Source of the DNA: Streptomyces caelestis
GTDB lineage: Bacteria; Actinomycetota; Actinomycetes; Streptomycetales; Streptomycetaceae
Assembly: GCF_014205255.1 (NCBI RefSeq)
Contig: NZ_JACHNE010000001.1
Span: 186,001 to 250,000 of the forward strand
Length of the DNA stretch: 64,000 nucleotides
Direction of reading: 5' to 3'
The notes under the pieces were generated by a model. That model made no database searches. It was not told where the DNA came from and worked only from the letters and a program-made list of their open reading frames with translations. A program made the position numbers and the translations under genes. This document shows, one piece after another, positions 34,230 through 43,342 of this stretch (the stretch's first letter is position 1; each line of letters begins with the position of its first letter).

Positions 34230-35915
34230 ATGAGCCATCCACACCCAGAACTCAAAGCCGCCACCCCGCTTCCCGAAGGCGGGCTGAGGGTGACCGCCCT
34301 GGGGGGCCTGGGCGAAATCGGCCGCAACATGACCGTCTTCGAGTATGCCGGCAAGCTGCTGATCGTGGACTGCGGTGTGCTGTTCCCGGAGGAGAACCAG
34401 CCGGGCGTGGACGTGATCCTGCCCGACTTCACCTCGATCCGGGACCGCCTCGACGACATCGTCGCCGTCGTCCTCACCCACGGCCACGAAGACCACATCG
34501 GCGGCGTGCCCTATCTGCTGCGGGAGCGGTCGGACATTCCCCTCGTCGGCTCCAAGCTCACCCTCGCCTTCATCGAGGCCAAGCTCAAAGAGCATGGCAT
34601 CAAGCCCCGCACGGTGCGTGTGCGCGAGGGCGACCGGCGTGGCTTCGGCCCCTTCGACTGCGAGTTCGTGGCCGTCAACCACTCCATCCCGGACAGTCTC
34701 GCGGTGGCCCTGCGCACCGGCGCCGGCCTGGTGTTGCACACCGGTGACTTCAAGATGGACCAGTTCCCCCTGGACGACCGGATCACCGACCTGCGCGCCT
34801 TCGCCCGCCTCGGCGAGGAGGGCGTCGACCTGTTCCTCACCGACTCCACCAACGCCGAGGTCCCCGGCTTCACGACCTCCGAACGCGAGCTGAACCCCGC
34901 GATCGAACAGGTGATGCGCACCGCCCCGCGCCGAGTCATCGTCTCCAGCTTCGCCAGCCATGTGCACCGCATCCAGCAGGTCCTGGACGCCGCCCATGCG
35001 CACGGCCGCAAGGTGGCCTTCGTGGGCCGCTCGATGGTCCGCAACATGGGCATCGCCCGCGACCTGGGCTATCTCAAGGTCCCGCGCGGCCTGGTCGTGA
35101 CCGCCAAGGAGCTGGAGAAGCTGCCGGACCACCGGATCACCTTGGTGTGTACCGGATCCCAGGGCGAGCCGATGGCGGCACTGTCGCGGATGGCCAACCG
35201 CGACCACGCGATCCGCATCGGCAAGGGCGACACCGTCCTGCTCGCCAGCTCCCTCATCCCCGGCAACGAGAACGCCATCTACCGGGTGATCAACGGGCTG
35301 ACCCGGTGGGGCGCCAACGTCGTCCACAAGGGCAACGCCAAGGTGCACGTCTCCGGCCACGCGAGCGCCGGTGAACTCGTCTACTGCTACAACATCGTCC
35401 GCCCCCGCAACGTCATGCCCGTGCACGGCGAGTTCCGTCATCTGCGGGCCAACGCCGACCTCGCCATCCGTACGGGCGTCGATCCTGACCGGGTCGTCAT
35501 CGCCGAGGACGGTGTCGTCGTCGACCTCGTCGACGGCCGCGCCTCCATCACCGGCAAGGTGCCCGCGGGCAACGTCTACGTGGACGGCATGGAAGTCGGC
35601 GGCGCCACGGAGGCGTCCCTCAAGGACCGCGTCACCCTCGCCGAGGAGGGCGTCGTCACGGTCGTGGCCATCGTCGACGCCGACACCGGTGCCCTGGCCG
35701 AGACCCCCGACTTCCTGGCCCGCGGTTTCGTCCATGACGAGACCACCTTCGAGCCGGTCATTCCCGTCATCGAGAAAACGCTGGCCAACGCCGCACAGGA
35801 GGGCGTCGGCGACGCCCACCAGCTCGAACAGCTCATCGCCCGAGCCGTGGCCAACTGGGCGTTCCGCACCCACCGCCGCAGGCCACTGATCATCCCCGTC
35901 ATCATCGACGCCTGA
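34230..35915 (+). CDS. rnj: Ribonuclease J
   Basis: A 561-residue metallo-beta-lactamase/beta-CASP RNase with 5'-3' exonuclease and endonuclease activity in mRNA and rRNA processing. It has LTHGHEDHIGGVPYLL (metal motif 2), LHTGDFKMDQFP, DSTNAEVPG, the beta-CASP SFASHVHRIQQV and the late HVSGHAS. The usual dapA neighbourhood of the actinobacterial housekeeping copy is not present. This may therefore be a second paralogue, or the main gene in an altered context. ATG 34230 is the start. Confidence 0.95.
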   Translation: MSHPHPELKAATPLPEGGLRVTALGGLGEIGRNMTVFEYAGKLLIVDCGVLFPEENQPGVDVILPDFTSIRDRLDDIVAVVLTHGHEDHIGGVPYLLRERSDIPLVGSKLTLAFIEAKLKEHGIKPRTVRVREGDRRGFGPFDCEFVAVNHSIPDSLAVALRTGAGLVLHTGDFKMDQFPLDDRITDLRAFARLGEEGVDLFLTDSTNAEVPGFTTSERELNPAIEQVMRTAPRRVIVSSFASHVHRIQQVLDAAHAHGRKVAFVGRSMVRNMGIARDLGYLKVPRGLVVTAKELEKLPDHRITLVCTGSQGEPMAALSRMANRDHAIRIGKGDTVLLASSLIPGNENAIYRVINGLTRWGANVVHKGNAKVHVSGHASAGELVYCYNIVRPRNVMPVHGEFRHLRANADLAIRTGVDPDRVVIAEDGVVVDLVDGRASITGKVPAGNVYVDGMEVGGATEASLKDRVTLAEEGVVTVVAIVDADTGALAETPDFLARGFVHDETTFEPVIPVIEKTLANAAQEGVGDAHQLEQLIARAVANWAFRTHRRRPLIIPVIIDA

Positions 35916-35918
35916 AAG

Positions 35919-36192
35919 GTGAACGGGGGCCCGCGCTTCGAGGAGATCGGCCGGCAACCGACGCCGATGGGCGAGATCAGTCTGCGTCGGCGCCGCCACC
36001 CGGTCTCGGACAACGAGGTGTACGAGGTCAAGCTCGGTGACGAGTTCTGGACGTCGCCGTCGACGGACTCGGGCTGGGCTACACCGCCCAGGCAGTCCTG
36101 GACGGCTCCCGGGTGCGCTCGCTGACCGTGATCGACGCGCTCGCGGAAGTCATCGACACTGGCACCAGCGGGGTCTGGTACCGCTCGGGGCC
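35919..36192 (+). pseudogene. Spermidine-synthase-like gene, truncated and frameshifted
   Basis: Begins right after RNase J with FEEIGRQPTPMGEISLRRRR and VYEVKLGDEFW, as spermidine-synthase-like methyltransferase proteins start. It then skips a stretch and continues in another frame as LDVAVDGLGLGYTAQAVLDG and SLTVIDALAEVID. An internal deletion plus frameshift and a missing 3' two thirds make it non-functional. The IS5 transposase piece that follows directly suggests insertion caused the loss. Confidence 0.6.
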
Positions 36193-36205
36193 CGGCTGAT
36201 GTCGG

Positions 36206-36470
36206 ACGTCCGCTGTCGCGCTGTACGCCGACCGCGGCTAATCATCGACGCGGCCACGACAGCTACCGTCGTCGGCCGCGTGAGCGCGGCATCGTCCCGA
36301 AGATTGCCCGGCGCGGGCAACCGCACGGCTCGGGCCTGGGCCGCGTTCGGTGGGTTGCCGAGTCCGCCATCGCTTGGCTCCACGGCCCTCGCCTCCTATG
36401 GACCCGCTGGGAGACCCGAGACGACGTGCACGACGCTCTCCTCCGGCTCGAAAACGTGTGCCTTTCCTGA
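36206..36470 (+). mobile_element. IS5-family transposase C-terminal fragment
   Basis: Encodes YRRRPRERGIVPKIARRG, then SGLGRVRWVAESAIAWLHG and TRWETRDDVHDALLRLE, with a break near YADRGY at the 5' side. It resembles the transposase of the intact element at 43343-44240 but is clearly diverged, so it comes from an older relative. No terminal repeats are visible. Confidence 0.75.
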
Positions 36471-36532
36471 GTGCCCTGCCAGACTTGGCACGGCTCAGTT
36501 CATCCAGTACCAGAACGGGGAGTACAACGATC

Positions 36533-36781
36533 ATGCGTGTAAAGAGCGTTGCAGGGGTGATAGGCGGTGCGCTCGCCTTCGTCGCCCTGGCCACCGGCGC
36601 CGCCCAGGCGGGTCATCACCAGACGCACAGCGTCCCGGTAGTCGAGGACACGGTGGCCGGGGGGCCGTACAAGCCGACGGAGGAGACGGTGGCGGGAGGC
36701 CCGTACAAGCCGGTGGCCGTGGCCGGAGGCCCGTACATCATCACCGGCGGTGTTCTCGACAACCCCAGCCCGCTGGGCTGA
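36533..36781 (+). CDS. Small secreted protein with VAGGPY repeats
   Basis: An 82-residue protein with a signal peptide (basic MRVKSVAG, hydrophobic GGALAFVALATG, cleavage after AQA near residue 26). The mature part contains three copies of VAGGPY(K/I): TVAGGPYKP, TVAGGPYKP and AVAGGPYII. ATG 36533 has GGGGAG 12 bases upstream. No family recognised. Gly/Pro/Tyr repeats suggest a flexible cell-surface or matrix peptide. Confidence 0.7.
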   Translation: MRVKSVAGVIGGALAFVALATGAAQAGHHQTHSVPVVEDTVAGGPYKPTEETVAGGPYKPVAVAGGPYIITGGVLDNPSPLG

Positions 36782-37221
36782 CGGTCCGGCATCACCAACG
36801 GGGCGGCGGTGTCAGCCCACTGGGCGGGAGTTGTTCACCCGGCCGGTCAGGCCTGCGGACCGCCAGGGTGTTCGGCATCGCCGCCCTTGCCGTGTTGGGC
36901 CTGATCTTCGGGGCGGCGGTGCACACCGGCGATGAGAAGTCCGGGACCTGCCGCCGGCCCGCTGGTGGGCAGGGTGGCGGCATGGGGGTCGTCGGCATGC
37001 AGCACCTGCTGGGCAGGGCCCAGTGGGATGCGGCAACCGCAGCCCTAGCGAACCGGTTCACTACCGTTGCTTCTCACCCACACCGATCCCTTTGGCCACG
37101 CTCGTGCTCCACTGCCTGCGCCTTGATACAGGCGTCAACGCCGTGGAAGCCTTCGCCGCCTGGATGCGCTCCACACAGGCGCGATCTCACGGCAGGAGCT
37201 GAGACGCCTATCGTTACGGTC
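36782..37221. other. Intergenic region with a short hydrophobic coding scrap
   Basis: 440 bases between the repeat protein and the DinB gene. One plus frame (about 36858-36950) reads VFGIAALAVLGLIFGAAVHT, a possible membrane helix remnant without start or homologous context. Nothing else supported. Confidence 0.35.
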
Positions 37222-37731
37222 ATGGACTTCCCGCCGTCGACAGACCGCGCCGTCTTCCACGCAGCCCTCCGCGATCAGTTCGAGGTATTCCTCGATGAGC
37301 ATCGATCCGCGCTGTACGACAGTCTGAACGGGCTGACCGAAGAGCAAGCACGCCGGTCACTGGTCACGTCCAAAACCACGCTGCTCGGCCTGGTCAAGCA
37401 CGCCACGTTCGTCGAGAAGGTCTGGTTCGACGAGGCGATCACCTGCCGGTCCCGCACCGAGATCGGCATTCCCGACTCGCCCGACGAGTCGTTCGACCTC
37501 CACGACGGCGACACGATCGCCTCAGTCCAGCACGCCTACCAACAGGCTTGCACGGCGTCCCGTCAGGCCACGGCAAAGCTCACGCTGGACGACCTCGTAC
37601 GGGGCAACCGCCGGGGCCCACTGCCGCTGCGCTGGATCTACCTCCACACGCTCCGCGAACTGGCCCAACACTGCGGCCACGCCGACATCCTTCGCGAGCA
37701 GATCCTCAGCGGCACAACACGCCACGGCTGA
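37222..37731 (+). CDS. DinB-superfamily (DUF664, mycothiol-transferase type) protein
   Basis: A 169-residue four-helix protein. The metal-binding histidines expected for the fold are in VKHATFVEKVWF and in RELAQHCGHADILREQI near the C-terminus. The class in actinobacteria often uses mycothiol in detoxification. ATG at 37222, with no clear operon partner. The exact substrate is unknown. Confidence 0.88.
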   Translation: MDFPPSTDRAVFHAALRDQFEVFLDEHRSALYDSLNGLTEEQARRSLVTSKTTLLGLVKHATFVEKVWFDEAITCRSRTEIGIPDSPDESFDLHDGDTIASVQHAYQQACTASRQATAKLTLDDLVRGNRRGPLPLRWIYLHTLRELAQHCGHADILREQILSGTTRHG

Positions 37732-38068
37732 TTCGCCCAGTCCCCAGTGTGATGCCAAGGTCGGCCGCGGTGAGGCGCTTTGCCAGGAGGTCGGCTGTAC
37801 GGGCAGGGGCAAAGTGGCGAATTGCTCTCGGGCGCCGGGTGTGGGAGGTGAGCAGGGTGGGCGAGCCGGTACGCGCTCGATCTCAGCGAGCCCCGTGACT
37901 CCGCGGATGGTGATGGGGAAGTGTAAGGGCCGGGACGGAGCGGTTGGCGCGGCTGGGGTGGCTGTCCCAGATGGAGGGCCGCCAGGTTTCCCAGCCTGGC
38001 GAGCCGTAGCGGCAGAGCCGCCGGCGATTTGCGGGCGTCGTGGTGCCGCGTGATCCAGTACTTCGGCT
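37732..38068. other. Intergenic region between converging DinB and CPBP genes
   Basis: About 340 bases with no supported gene. Open frames here are antisense-type shadows of high-GC sequence. Confidence 0.4.
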
Positions 38069-38761
38069 TCAGTCCTGGCCCCTCCACCGCGGTACCGCCC
38101 AGGCCAGCACATAGCCGAAGCCGTTGACGGCCCAGTGCAGCGCCGCGGGCGCCAGCAGACTTCCGGACCGGCGCCGCAGCTCGCACAGGACGACGCCAGC
38201 TGCGGTCGTGGCGACAACGGCGGCCGCGACCGACAGCGCGGTGCCTGTCGGTCCCGTGCCGAGGACGGCTGCGGCCGCGTTGGCCCGGCTCAGCCCGCGC
38301 GAGGGAAGCACATGCCAGAGCCCGAACAGCACCGACGACACAGCCGTGGCCCACGCAGTACCACGCCGACGCCGGACCATGGCCCACAAGACGCCGCGGA
38401 AGGCGACCTCCTCCAGCAGCACGGTGCCGACCGGCACCCGGATCAGCACCCGCCACAGCAGCTGCCCAAGGGTCAGGCCCGCGGCGCGCTCGTCCTCGAA
38501 CGCCTCCCTGGTGGCCGGCAGAGCAAGCCCGACCAAGAAGACGGCAAGAACCGCGGCCACCAGGACCGATGCCCACCACAGCCCGCGGTACAAGGCAACC
38601 GTATCGAGCCCGAGATCGGCGCGGGTGAGACCGTCCCACCGGGCGATCAGCAGCAGCGCGGCAGCCGCGACCACGCAGGTGAGTACGTAGGCGCCGGGCG
38701 CGAGCCAATTGTTGAGCAGGTTCGCGCCCACCAGGACGGCGAGGACACAGAACATTCGCAT
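38069..38761 (-). CDS. CPBP-family intramembrane protease (CAAX/Abi type)
   Basis: A 230-residue membrane protein with six to seven hydrophobic helices. Catalytic motifs are EEVAFRG (motif 1, residues about 135-141), LFGLWH (motif 2) and ALHWAVNG (motif 3). ATG 38761 has GGTGA upstream; earlier codons in frame are not protein-like. Such proteases process prenylated or other membrane peptides, or protect against bacteriocins. The target is unknown here. Confidence 0.88.
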   Translation of the reverse strand: MRMFCVLAVLVGANLLNNWLAPGAYVLTCVVAAAALLLIARWDGLTRADLGLDTVALYRGLWWASVLVAAVLAVFLVGLALPATREAFEDERAAGLTLGQLLWRVLIRVPVGTVLLEEVAFRGVLWAMVRRRRGTAWATAVSSVLFGLWHVLPSRGLSRANAAAAVLGTGPTGTALSVAAAVVATTAAGVVLCELRRRSGSLLAPAALHWAVNGFGYVLAWAVPRWRGQD

Positions 38762-39639
38762 GGTGTCACCAGCATCCCTCGATCCACCCCACGGGGCCGG
38801 GATTGACGGAACGCGCGCGCTACGGCCGAGGAGTCTTCCCGTCCAAGCGCTCGCGCCGAAGGTGCGCCCCAGTTCGAACTGAGGTGCCGTCTGCCCGCTG
38901 CTACCCCTTCCTTCGATCGGCCTGCTGTTCGCTAAGCTCCTCGCGGCTGTGCGCAGTGGGGACGTAGAGGTCGACGAGATGTCCATGGCGCGGGGTGCGG
39001 ACGCCCGATGCCGATGACAGGCCCTTCATGATGAAGTACCCGTACTCGCCGCTGGCGTTCTGGACTAGACGTACGAGAGCCTCTCCGCGCCACCCAGCCC
39101 GATCATCCCGCCCAGAACACCGATTAGCCGCTCCCGCTCCGAACACCACGGACGCTGAACGCGTCGAACGGGCGGGAGCGAGGCTCTGGTCAGTGGACAT
39201 GACCGGCATCCTCGCGTGTCACGAACCTGCCGGCCACGGCGAAGCCCACTTTCGGGAGAATGCCACCGGGTGCCGGCCCAGGATTCGTGGGGATCTCCGA
39301 GCATCGGGTGCGGCGCGTACGGCGCAGCGAGATGCTGTCGGAACTCGTGAACATCCCGCCGTCGGCGCCTTGCACGGGACGCTGTCGGGCGTGCGGGCCA
39401 CGCGCGGCAGTTCACGCACCACTCGGCCTTGTAGAGCCTCAACCTCTGAACCGCCCGCACGGAAAGCGAAGTGACTCGCGATGCCCGTACTGCCGTGAGC
39501 CGGGTGGCCGGCGGCACGGCGGGGCGGTCCCGTACGACGGCGTCACCGGCCGGGTGGCGATTCCGGCACTGGGGGCTGTGGTGGGCGGCGTGCGTGCTGC
39601 CGCGTGGTGAGAATGTCATCGACCGCGCGGCAGGGTGCC
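38762..39639. other. Degenerate region without an intact gene
   Basis: Nearly 900 bases at the left flank of the decayed island. Minus-strand scraps such as GEYGYFIMKGLSS (about 39050-39010) and RLYKAEWCVNCRAW (about 39440-39400) look protein-like but match no family I can name and lack starts. No RNA gene seen. Confidence 0.4.
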
Positions 39640-39740
39640 ACGGATGGTGGTGTCGACGGTGAAGCTGTCGTGTCTGCATGGGGCGGAGCGGCGGGCGCTG
39701 TTCGCGCACGAGCGGGCCCATCTGGCCGGAGGGGGCCGGC
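39640..39740 (+). pseudogene. M48/M56-type metalloprotease fragment
   Basis: A short plus frame reads RMVVSTVKL ... AERRALFAHERAHLAGG, including the zinc-binding HExxH (HERAH). The helices before and after are absent or out of frame. It is a scrap of a BlaR1/M56-like peptidase. Confidence 0.5.
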
Positions 39741-39811
39741 CGTCCGGGCACCCACCTGCTCCGTGGCCCCGTCCCCCCGCGACCGAATGCGCCTGCCCCG
39801 ACCGGCTGGCA

Positions 39812-40705
39812 TCAGACGCTGAGTGCGGTGCGCAAGGTGGTTGCCATCATGTCGATGGCGGTCTTCCCCGCCGGCACCGGACCGGTGTGGGTGAAGTAGT
39901 GATCGACTCCCTCGAAGACACGGTGGATGACCGGAACACCGGCAGCCTCCAGAGCTTTGGCGTAGGCGTCGCCCTCCTCTCGCAAGCGGTCGTTCTCCGC
40001 GGTGATGACCAGGGCGGGAGGGAGCCCGACGAGGTCATCGGCCAGTGCGGGTGAGACAAGGGGATCGGCACGGTGGGCGGGGTCGGGGACGTAGGCGGCC
40101 GTGAAGATTCGCATGAGATGAGGACTGAGCAGCGGCTTGGCGATCAGGGACTGCTTGGTGGCCGGGTCGGCGACCTGATCGAGCGGTGCGGAGTCGATGA
40201 TCTGGAGCCGGGGCGAGAAGGTTCCGCGGTCCCGGGCCATGCGGCAGACCGCGGCCGTCAGGTTGGCCCCGGCACTGTGGCCGCCCACGGCAAGGCGCGA
40301 GCCGTCCCAGCCGCCCACGGGACCATTGCCGGCGACCCAGGCGGTGACGTCGTAGGCCTGGGTGACGGGCACCGGAAACTGCCGCTGCGGCGCGACGGCA
40401 TAGTCCACGTTGATCACGACACAGCCGGCGGTGGCGGCTATGTAGCGGCAGATGTGGTCGTCCTGCTCCGGGCGGCCGACCACGAAACCGCCGCCGTGGA
40501 AGTTGACGTACACGGGGGCAGGAGTTCCGGTGTCGGCCGGCGGGCGGTAGACCGTGCAGGGCACCGGGCCGGCGCCGGTCTCCACGAGGAGGTCTTCGGT
40601 GCGCTTCGGGATGTCCGCGAAGCGCAGGTCCTTGTGGACCCGCGACATCATCCGACCGAGCAGCAGCTGGATCCCTATGGCTTGGATTCTGGGACTCAAT
40701 GGCAT
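39812..40705 (-). CDS. HSL-family esterase/lipase
   Basis: A 297-residue alpha/beta hydrolase of the hormone-sensitive lipase class. It has the oxyanion motif HGGGFVVG (about residues 69-76), the nucleophile elbow GGHSAGANL, the acid in ENDRLREEGD and the base in GVDHYFTH. It hydrolyses short-chain esters. ATG 40705 with AAGGGG upstream. It appears intact although both sides are decayed. The upstream AT-rich patch probably carries its promoter. Confidence 0.92.
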   Translation of the reverse strand: MPLSPRIQAIGIQLLLGRMMSRVHKDLRFADIPKRTEDLLVETGAGPVPCTVYRPPADTGTPAPVYVNFHGGGFVVGRPEQDDHICRYIAATAGCVVINVDYAVAPQRQFPVPVTQAYDVTAWVAGNGPVGGWDGSRLAVGGHSAGANLTAAVCRMARDRGTFSPRLQIIDSAPLDQVADPATKQSLIAKPLLSPHLMRIFTAAYVPDPAHRADPLVSPALADDLVGLPPALVITAENDRLREEGDAYAKALEAAGVPVIHRVFEGVDHYFTHTGPVPAGKTAIDMMATTLRTALSV

Positions 40706-40984
40706 GCCTCGACCCCTTCGCTACAACTTTAAAATAACAGGATTCCTGATAATGGACGCTCACGGTTCTTCGCGCAACAGGTAGAGAGAGGCCGAGCGGA
40801 ACCAGACGGCGGGGTGCGGTCACGCCGCCGGCGATGTCGGCGACATCGTCCACCGCAGCTTGAGTCACGACCAGGCCGACAAGACCCCCGGCGCAGACCA
40901 CCAGCCGTCGCTGACGACCGTGCACTGCTCCGGGAGCTCGATCACCATCTGGCCGGGCGCCTCACCAACCAGCTGGGACGGCTG
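40706..40984. promoter_or_regulatory. AT-rich upstream region of esterase with palindrome CAGGA-T-TCCTG
   Basis: The run ACTTTAAAATAA (40725-40736) is followed by the 11-base odd palindrome CAGGATTCCTG at 40738-40748, only 33-43 bases upstream of the esterase start. A repressor site overlapping the promoter is plausible. The rest shows no gene. Confidence 0.35.
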
Positions 40985-41700
40985 CGACGGTGCGGCCGTG
41001 GGGGTCGATGAGGCGGTCGCAAACGCGTCGGCGATTCCCTCCTGGACCAGGAACCGGGTCGCGCCGACACGGGACTGGCCGCCCAGCCGCATCTTCGCGA
41101 TCACCGCTTCGCGGACCGCGAGGTCGAGGTCGGCGTCGTCGAGGACCCAGGAACGGCGCGTTGCCGCCCAGCTCCATCGAGGTGCGCAGCACCCGCGCAC
41201 CACTCTGCTGAAGCAGGAGCCCGCCGACCGAGGTTGACCCGGTGAACGACAGCTTGCGCAGCCGGGGGTCGGCCAGCAGCGGCATGGTGGCCGCTGCCGG
41301 GTCACTGCTGGTGATCACGGTCAGGACACCTTCAGGCGCGCCGGCCTCACGCGCCAGCTCGCCCAGTACGAGGGATGACAGCGTGGTGAGCCCGGCCGGT
41401 TTGAGGACGGCGGTGCCGCCTGCGGCCAGGGCTGCGGCGATCTTGCGGGCCAGCCATGTCCAGCGGCACATTCCGCGGAGTGATCAGCAGGCAGGGCCCG
41501 ACCGGTTCGGCGACGGTGACGATGTGACTCTTGCCGTCCGGGGAGGGAGTGCTGCGAGCGTGCTGGCCGACCGCTTCCTCGGCGTACCAGCGGAAATAGG
41601 CCGCGGCGTAGTCGACCTGGTGGAGGCCTCGTAGGGGTCGGCAGTCCTGGAATCCGTCCCCCGTGGCTTCCTCGCCCACGACTCGCAGGGTGGTGTGTCC
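40985..41700 (-). pseudogene. Succinate-semialdehyde/aldehyde dehydrogenase, frameshifted fragment
   Basis: Frame 1 (about 41690-41500) reads DYAAAYFRWYAEEAV and EPVGPCLLITP. Frame 2 (about 41450-41150) reads GGTAVLKPAGLTTLSSLVL, FTGSTSVGG and SMELGGNAPF. Frame 3 (to about 41000) reads DDADLDLAVREAVIAKMR. Together they are the middle of an ALDH; the catalytic Cys region is lost (AKMRLGGQSRVGATRFLV). At least two frameshifts and truncation at both ends. Confidence 0.7.
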
Positions 41701-41701
41701 A

Positions 41702-42060
41702 CGGGAGCATGAGCGCACGGCGGATCACCTTCCCCCTCGCCGCCCCCGGCATGATCGCCGCGGCGATCTTCTCCTTCATCACCAGCTTCCGGCAGAACTC
41801 TCTGCTGTCGGTCGAGAACACGGCAGGGATCGCCACCTCTGGAGGGGAGGCCGTATGAGCACCTGGTGGCCCTGGTGCGCTGGCTCGGCTCCGGACAGGG
41901 CGATGGTCAGCCGGCCGGCGCCCATGCTGGCGGCGGCGTCCTCCAGCCGCTCGTCGATCCCGCGCAGGGTCGCCACCAGGATCAGCACCGCGATCGGCGA
42001 GGCCAGCACAGCTTCGTCCTGTCCCTGGGCTACTACATCACCAGCGCGATCCTCATCGCC
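41702..42060. pseudogene. Scrambled PotC-type ABC permease fragments on both strands
   Basis: Plus strand 41708-41850 encodes RRITFPLAAPGMIAAAIFSF and ITSFRQ, a permease end. Minus strand 42009-41900 encodes PIAVLILVATLRGIDERLED and AAASMGAG, which belongs just before it in a normal permease. Plus strand 42010-42080 encodes SFVLSLGYYITSAIL, which belongs to the C-terminus of the other permease, at 42053-42712. Neighbouring parts lie in opposite orientation, so the region was broken and re-inverted. Confidence 0.65.
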
Positions 42061-42712
42061 GTCGCGATCCTCGCCCTCGCCCTAGGTAGATCCGGCGGAA
42101 GATCGTCACACGCCCCGCGCCCATGCTGGACGCCGCCGCCAGCAGGCGGCGGTCCACGCCGCGCATCACGCCGTACAGCAGCAGCACGGTGTACGGCAGC
42201 ATCATGGAGGTGGTGCCGATGACCACGCCCAGCTCGTTGTAAAGCAGCTGGAACGGCGCCCTCGGTACCGACAGGCCGGTGAAGGTCTCGTTCACCAGGC
42301 CCTTGTCACCGAGCAGGATGATCCAGCCGTAGGTGCGCACCAGGGCGCTGATGAAGTGCGGCACGACCACGATCAGCATCGCCAGTCCGGCCCACAGGGG
42401 CTTCAGCCGCGAGATCGCGTTGGCCAGGACGAAGCCGAAGAGGAGGCTCAACAGCGCCGTCTCCGCGGAGATCCGCAGCGTGGTGAACAGCACCGAGAGG
42501 TTGACGCCCGTCAGCGCGTCGGCGTACCAGTGCAGCGTCAGCGACCCGTCGGCGTTCTTCAGGCTGAGGAACAGCGTGCTGAAGATCGGGTAGACGAACA
42601 GCACCAGCAGATAGACGACGACCGGCAGCGCGTAGAGGATCCCGACCCGGGTCTTGCGCGAAGCCAGGAGCTTGCGCGGACGGGCGGGGGCGGTGGCGGT
42701 GAGGGCGGCCAT
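42053..42712 (-). pseudogene. PotB-type ABC transporter permease, C-terminus replaced
   Basis: 219 residues of a polyamine-type permease: membrane helices from residue 25 on, and the cytoplasmic EAA-like loop ASSMGAGRVTIFRRIYL near the end. After this loop the frame turns into GRGRGSRRR and stops. The true ending (FVLSLGYYIT) lies inverted immediately beyond, on the plus strand. ATG 42712 lies 3 bases after the ATPase stop, as in an intact pot-type operon. Confidence 0.75.
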
Positions 42713-42715
42713 GAC

Positions 42716-43339
42716 TCACCGTCCTTGTTCGACGGGGAAGAGATTGACGTCGTCCGGGTCGGCGGTGATCCCGACCCGCTCGTCGGCGACGGGCCCGCGG
42801 CCGGCCGGTACCTCCAACCGCAGCAGCGGCGCGTCACCGCCGTCGATGCGTACGCTCGCGCGGATCAAGGTGCCCACGTACCTGGCGGTCTCGACCGTGC
42901 CGGTACAGAAACCGTCGTCCGGGGCGCAGGCCCGCAGCCGGCCCGGCTGGACGGCGACCTCGACCTGTGCGCCGGAAGCGAGGTCATGGCGGCGCGCCTT
43001 CAGCAGGCCGCCACTGCGGTCGAGGCGGACCAGGGTGTGCTCGTCGGTGTGCTGCTCGATGCGGCCGGGCAGGAAGTTGGCCGCGCCGAGGAAGTCCGCC
43101 ACGAACGGGGTCCTGGGCCGTTCGAACAGCTCCCGGGGGGTGTCCAACTCCTCGATCAGGCCGTTGCGCATCGCCGCGATGCGGTCCGACAAGACCAGCG
43201 CCTCCTCCTGATCATGCGTCACATAGATGACAGTCAGGCCGAGTTCCTGCTGAATGGCCTTGATCTCCACCTGGAGCTGGTCGCGGAGCTTCTTGTCCAG
43301 GGCACCGAGCGACTCGTCCATGAGAATCACCGGCGGGCC
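42716..43339 (-). pseudogene. PotA-type ABC ATPase, 5' end removed by IS insertion
   Basis: The remaining part starts at Walker B (VILMDESLGALDKKL), includes the H loop (VIYVTHDQEEALVLSDR) and a complete C-terminal TOBE-like domain. The nucleotide-binding Walker A and signature motifs are missing. The frame meets a TAA formed by the target bases at the IS5-like element's edge (43340-43342). The rest of the gene is not found beyond the two IS elements, so a deletion followed or accompanied insertion. Confidence 0.8.
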
Positions 43340-43342
43340 TTA

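Noticed and set aside
34197..35999. A 600-codon open frame on the minus strand
   Set aside because: Exact antisense of RNase J; Asp/Gly/Val-rich shadow composition and no motif.
38901..39209. 102-codon minus-strand frame beside the CPBP gene
   Set aside because: The second half looks somewhat protein-like, but no start site, family or neighbour supports it. It may be a scrap.
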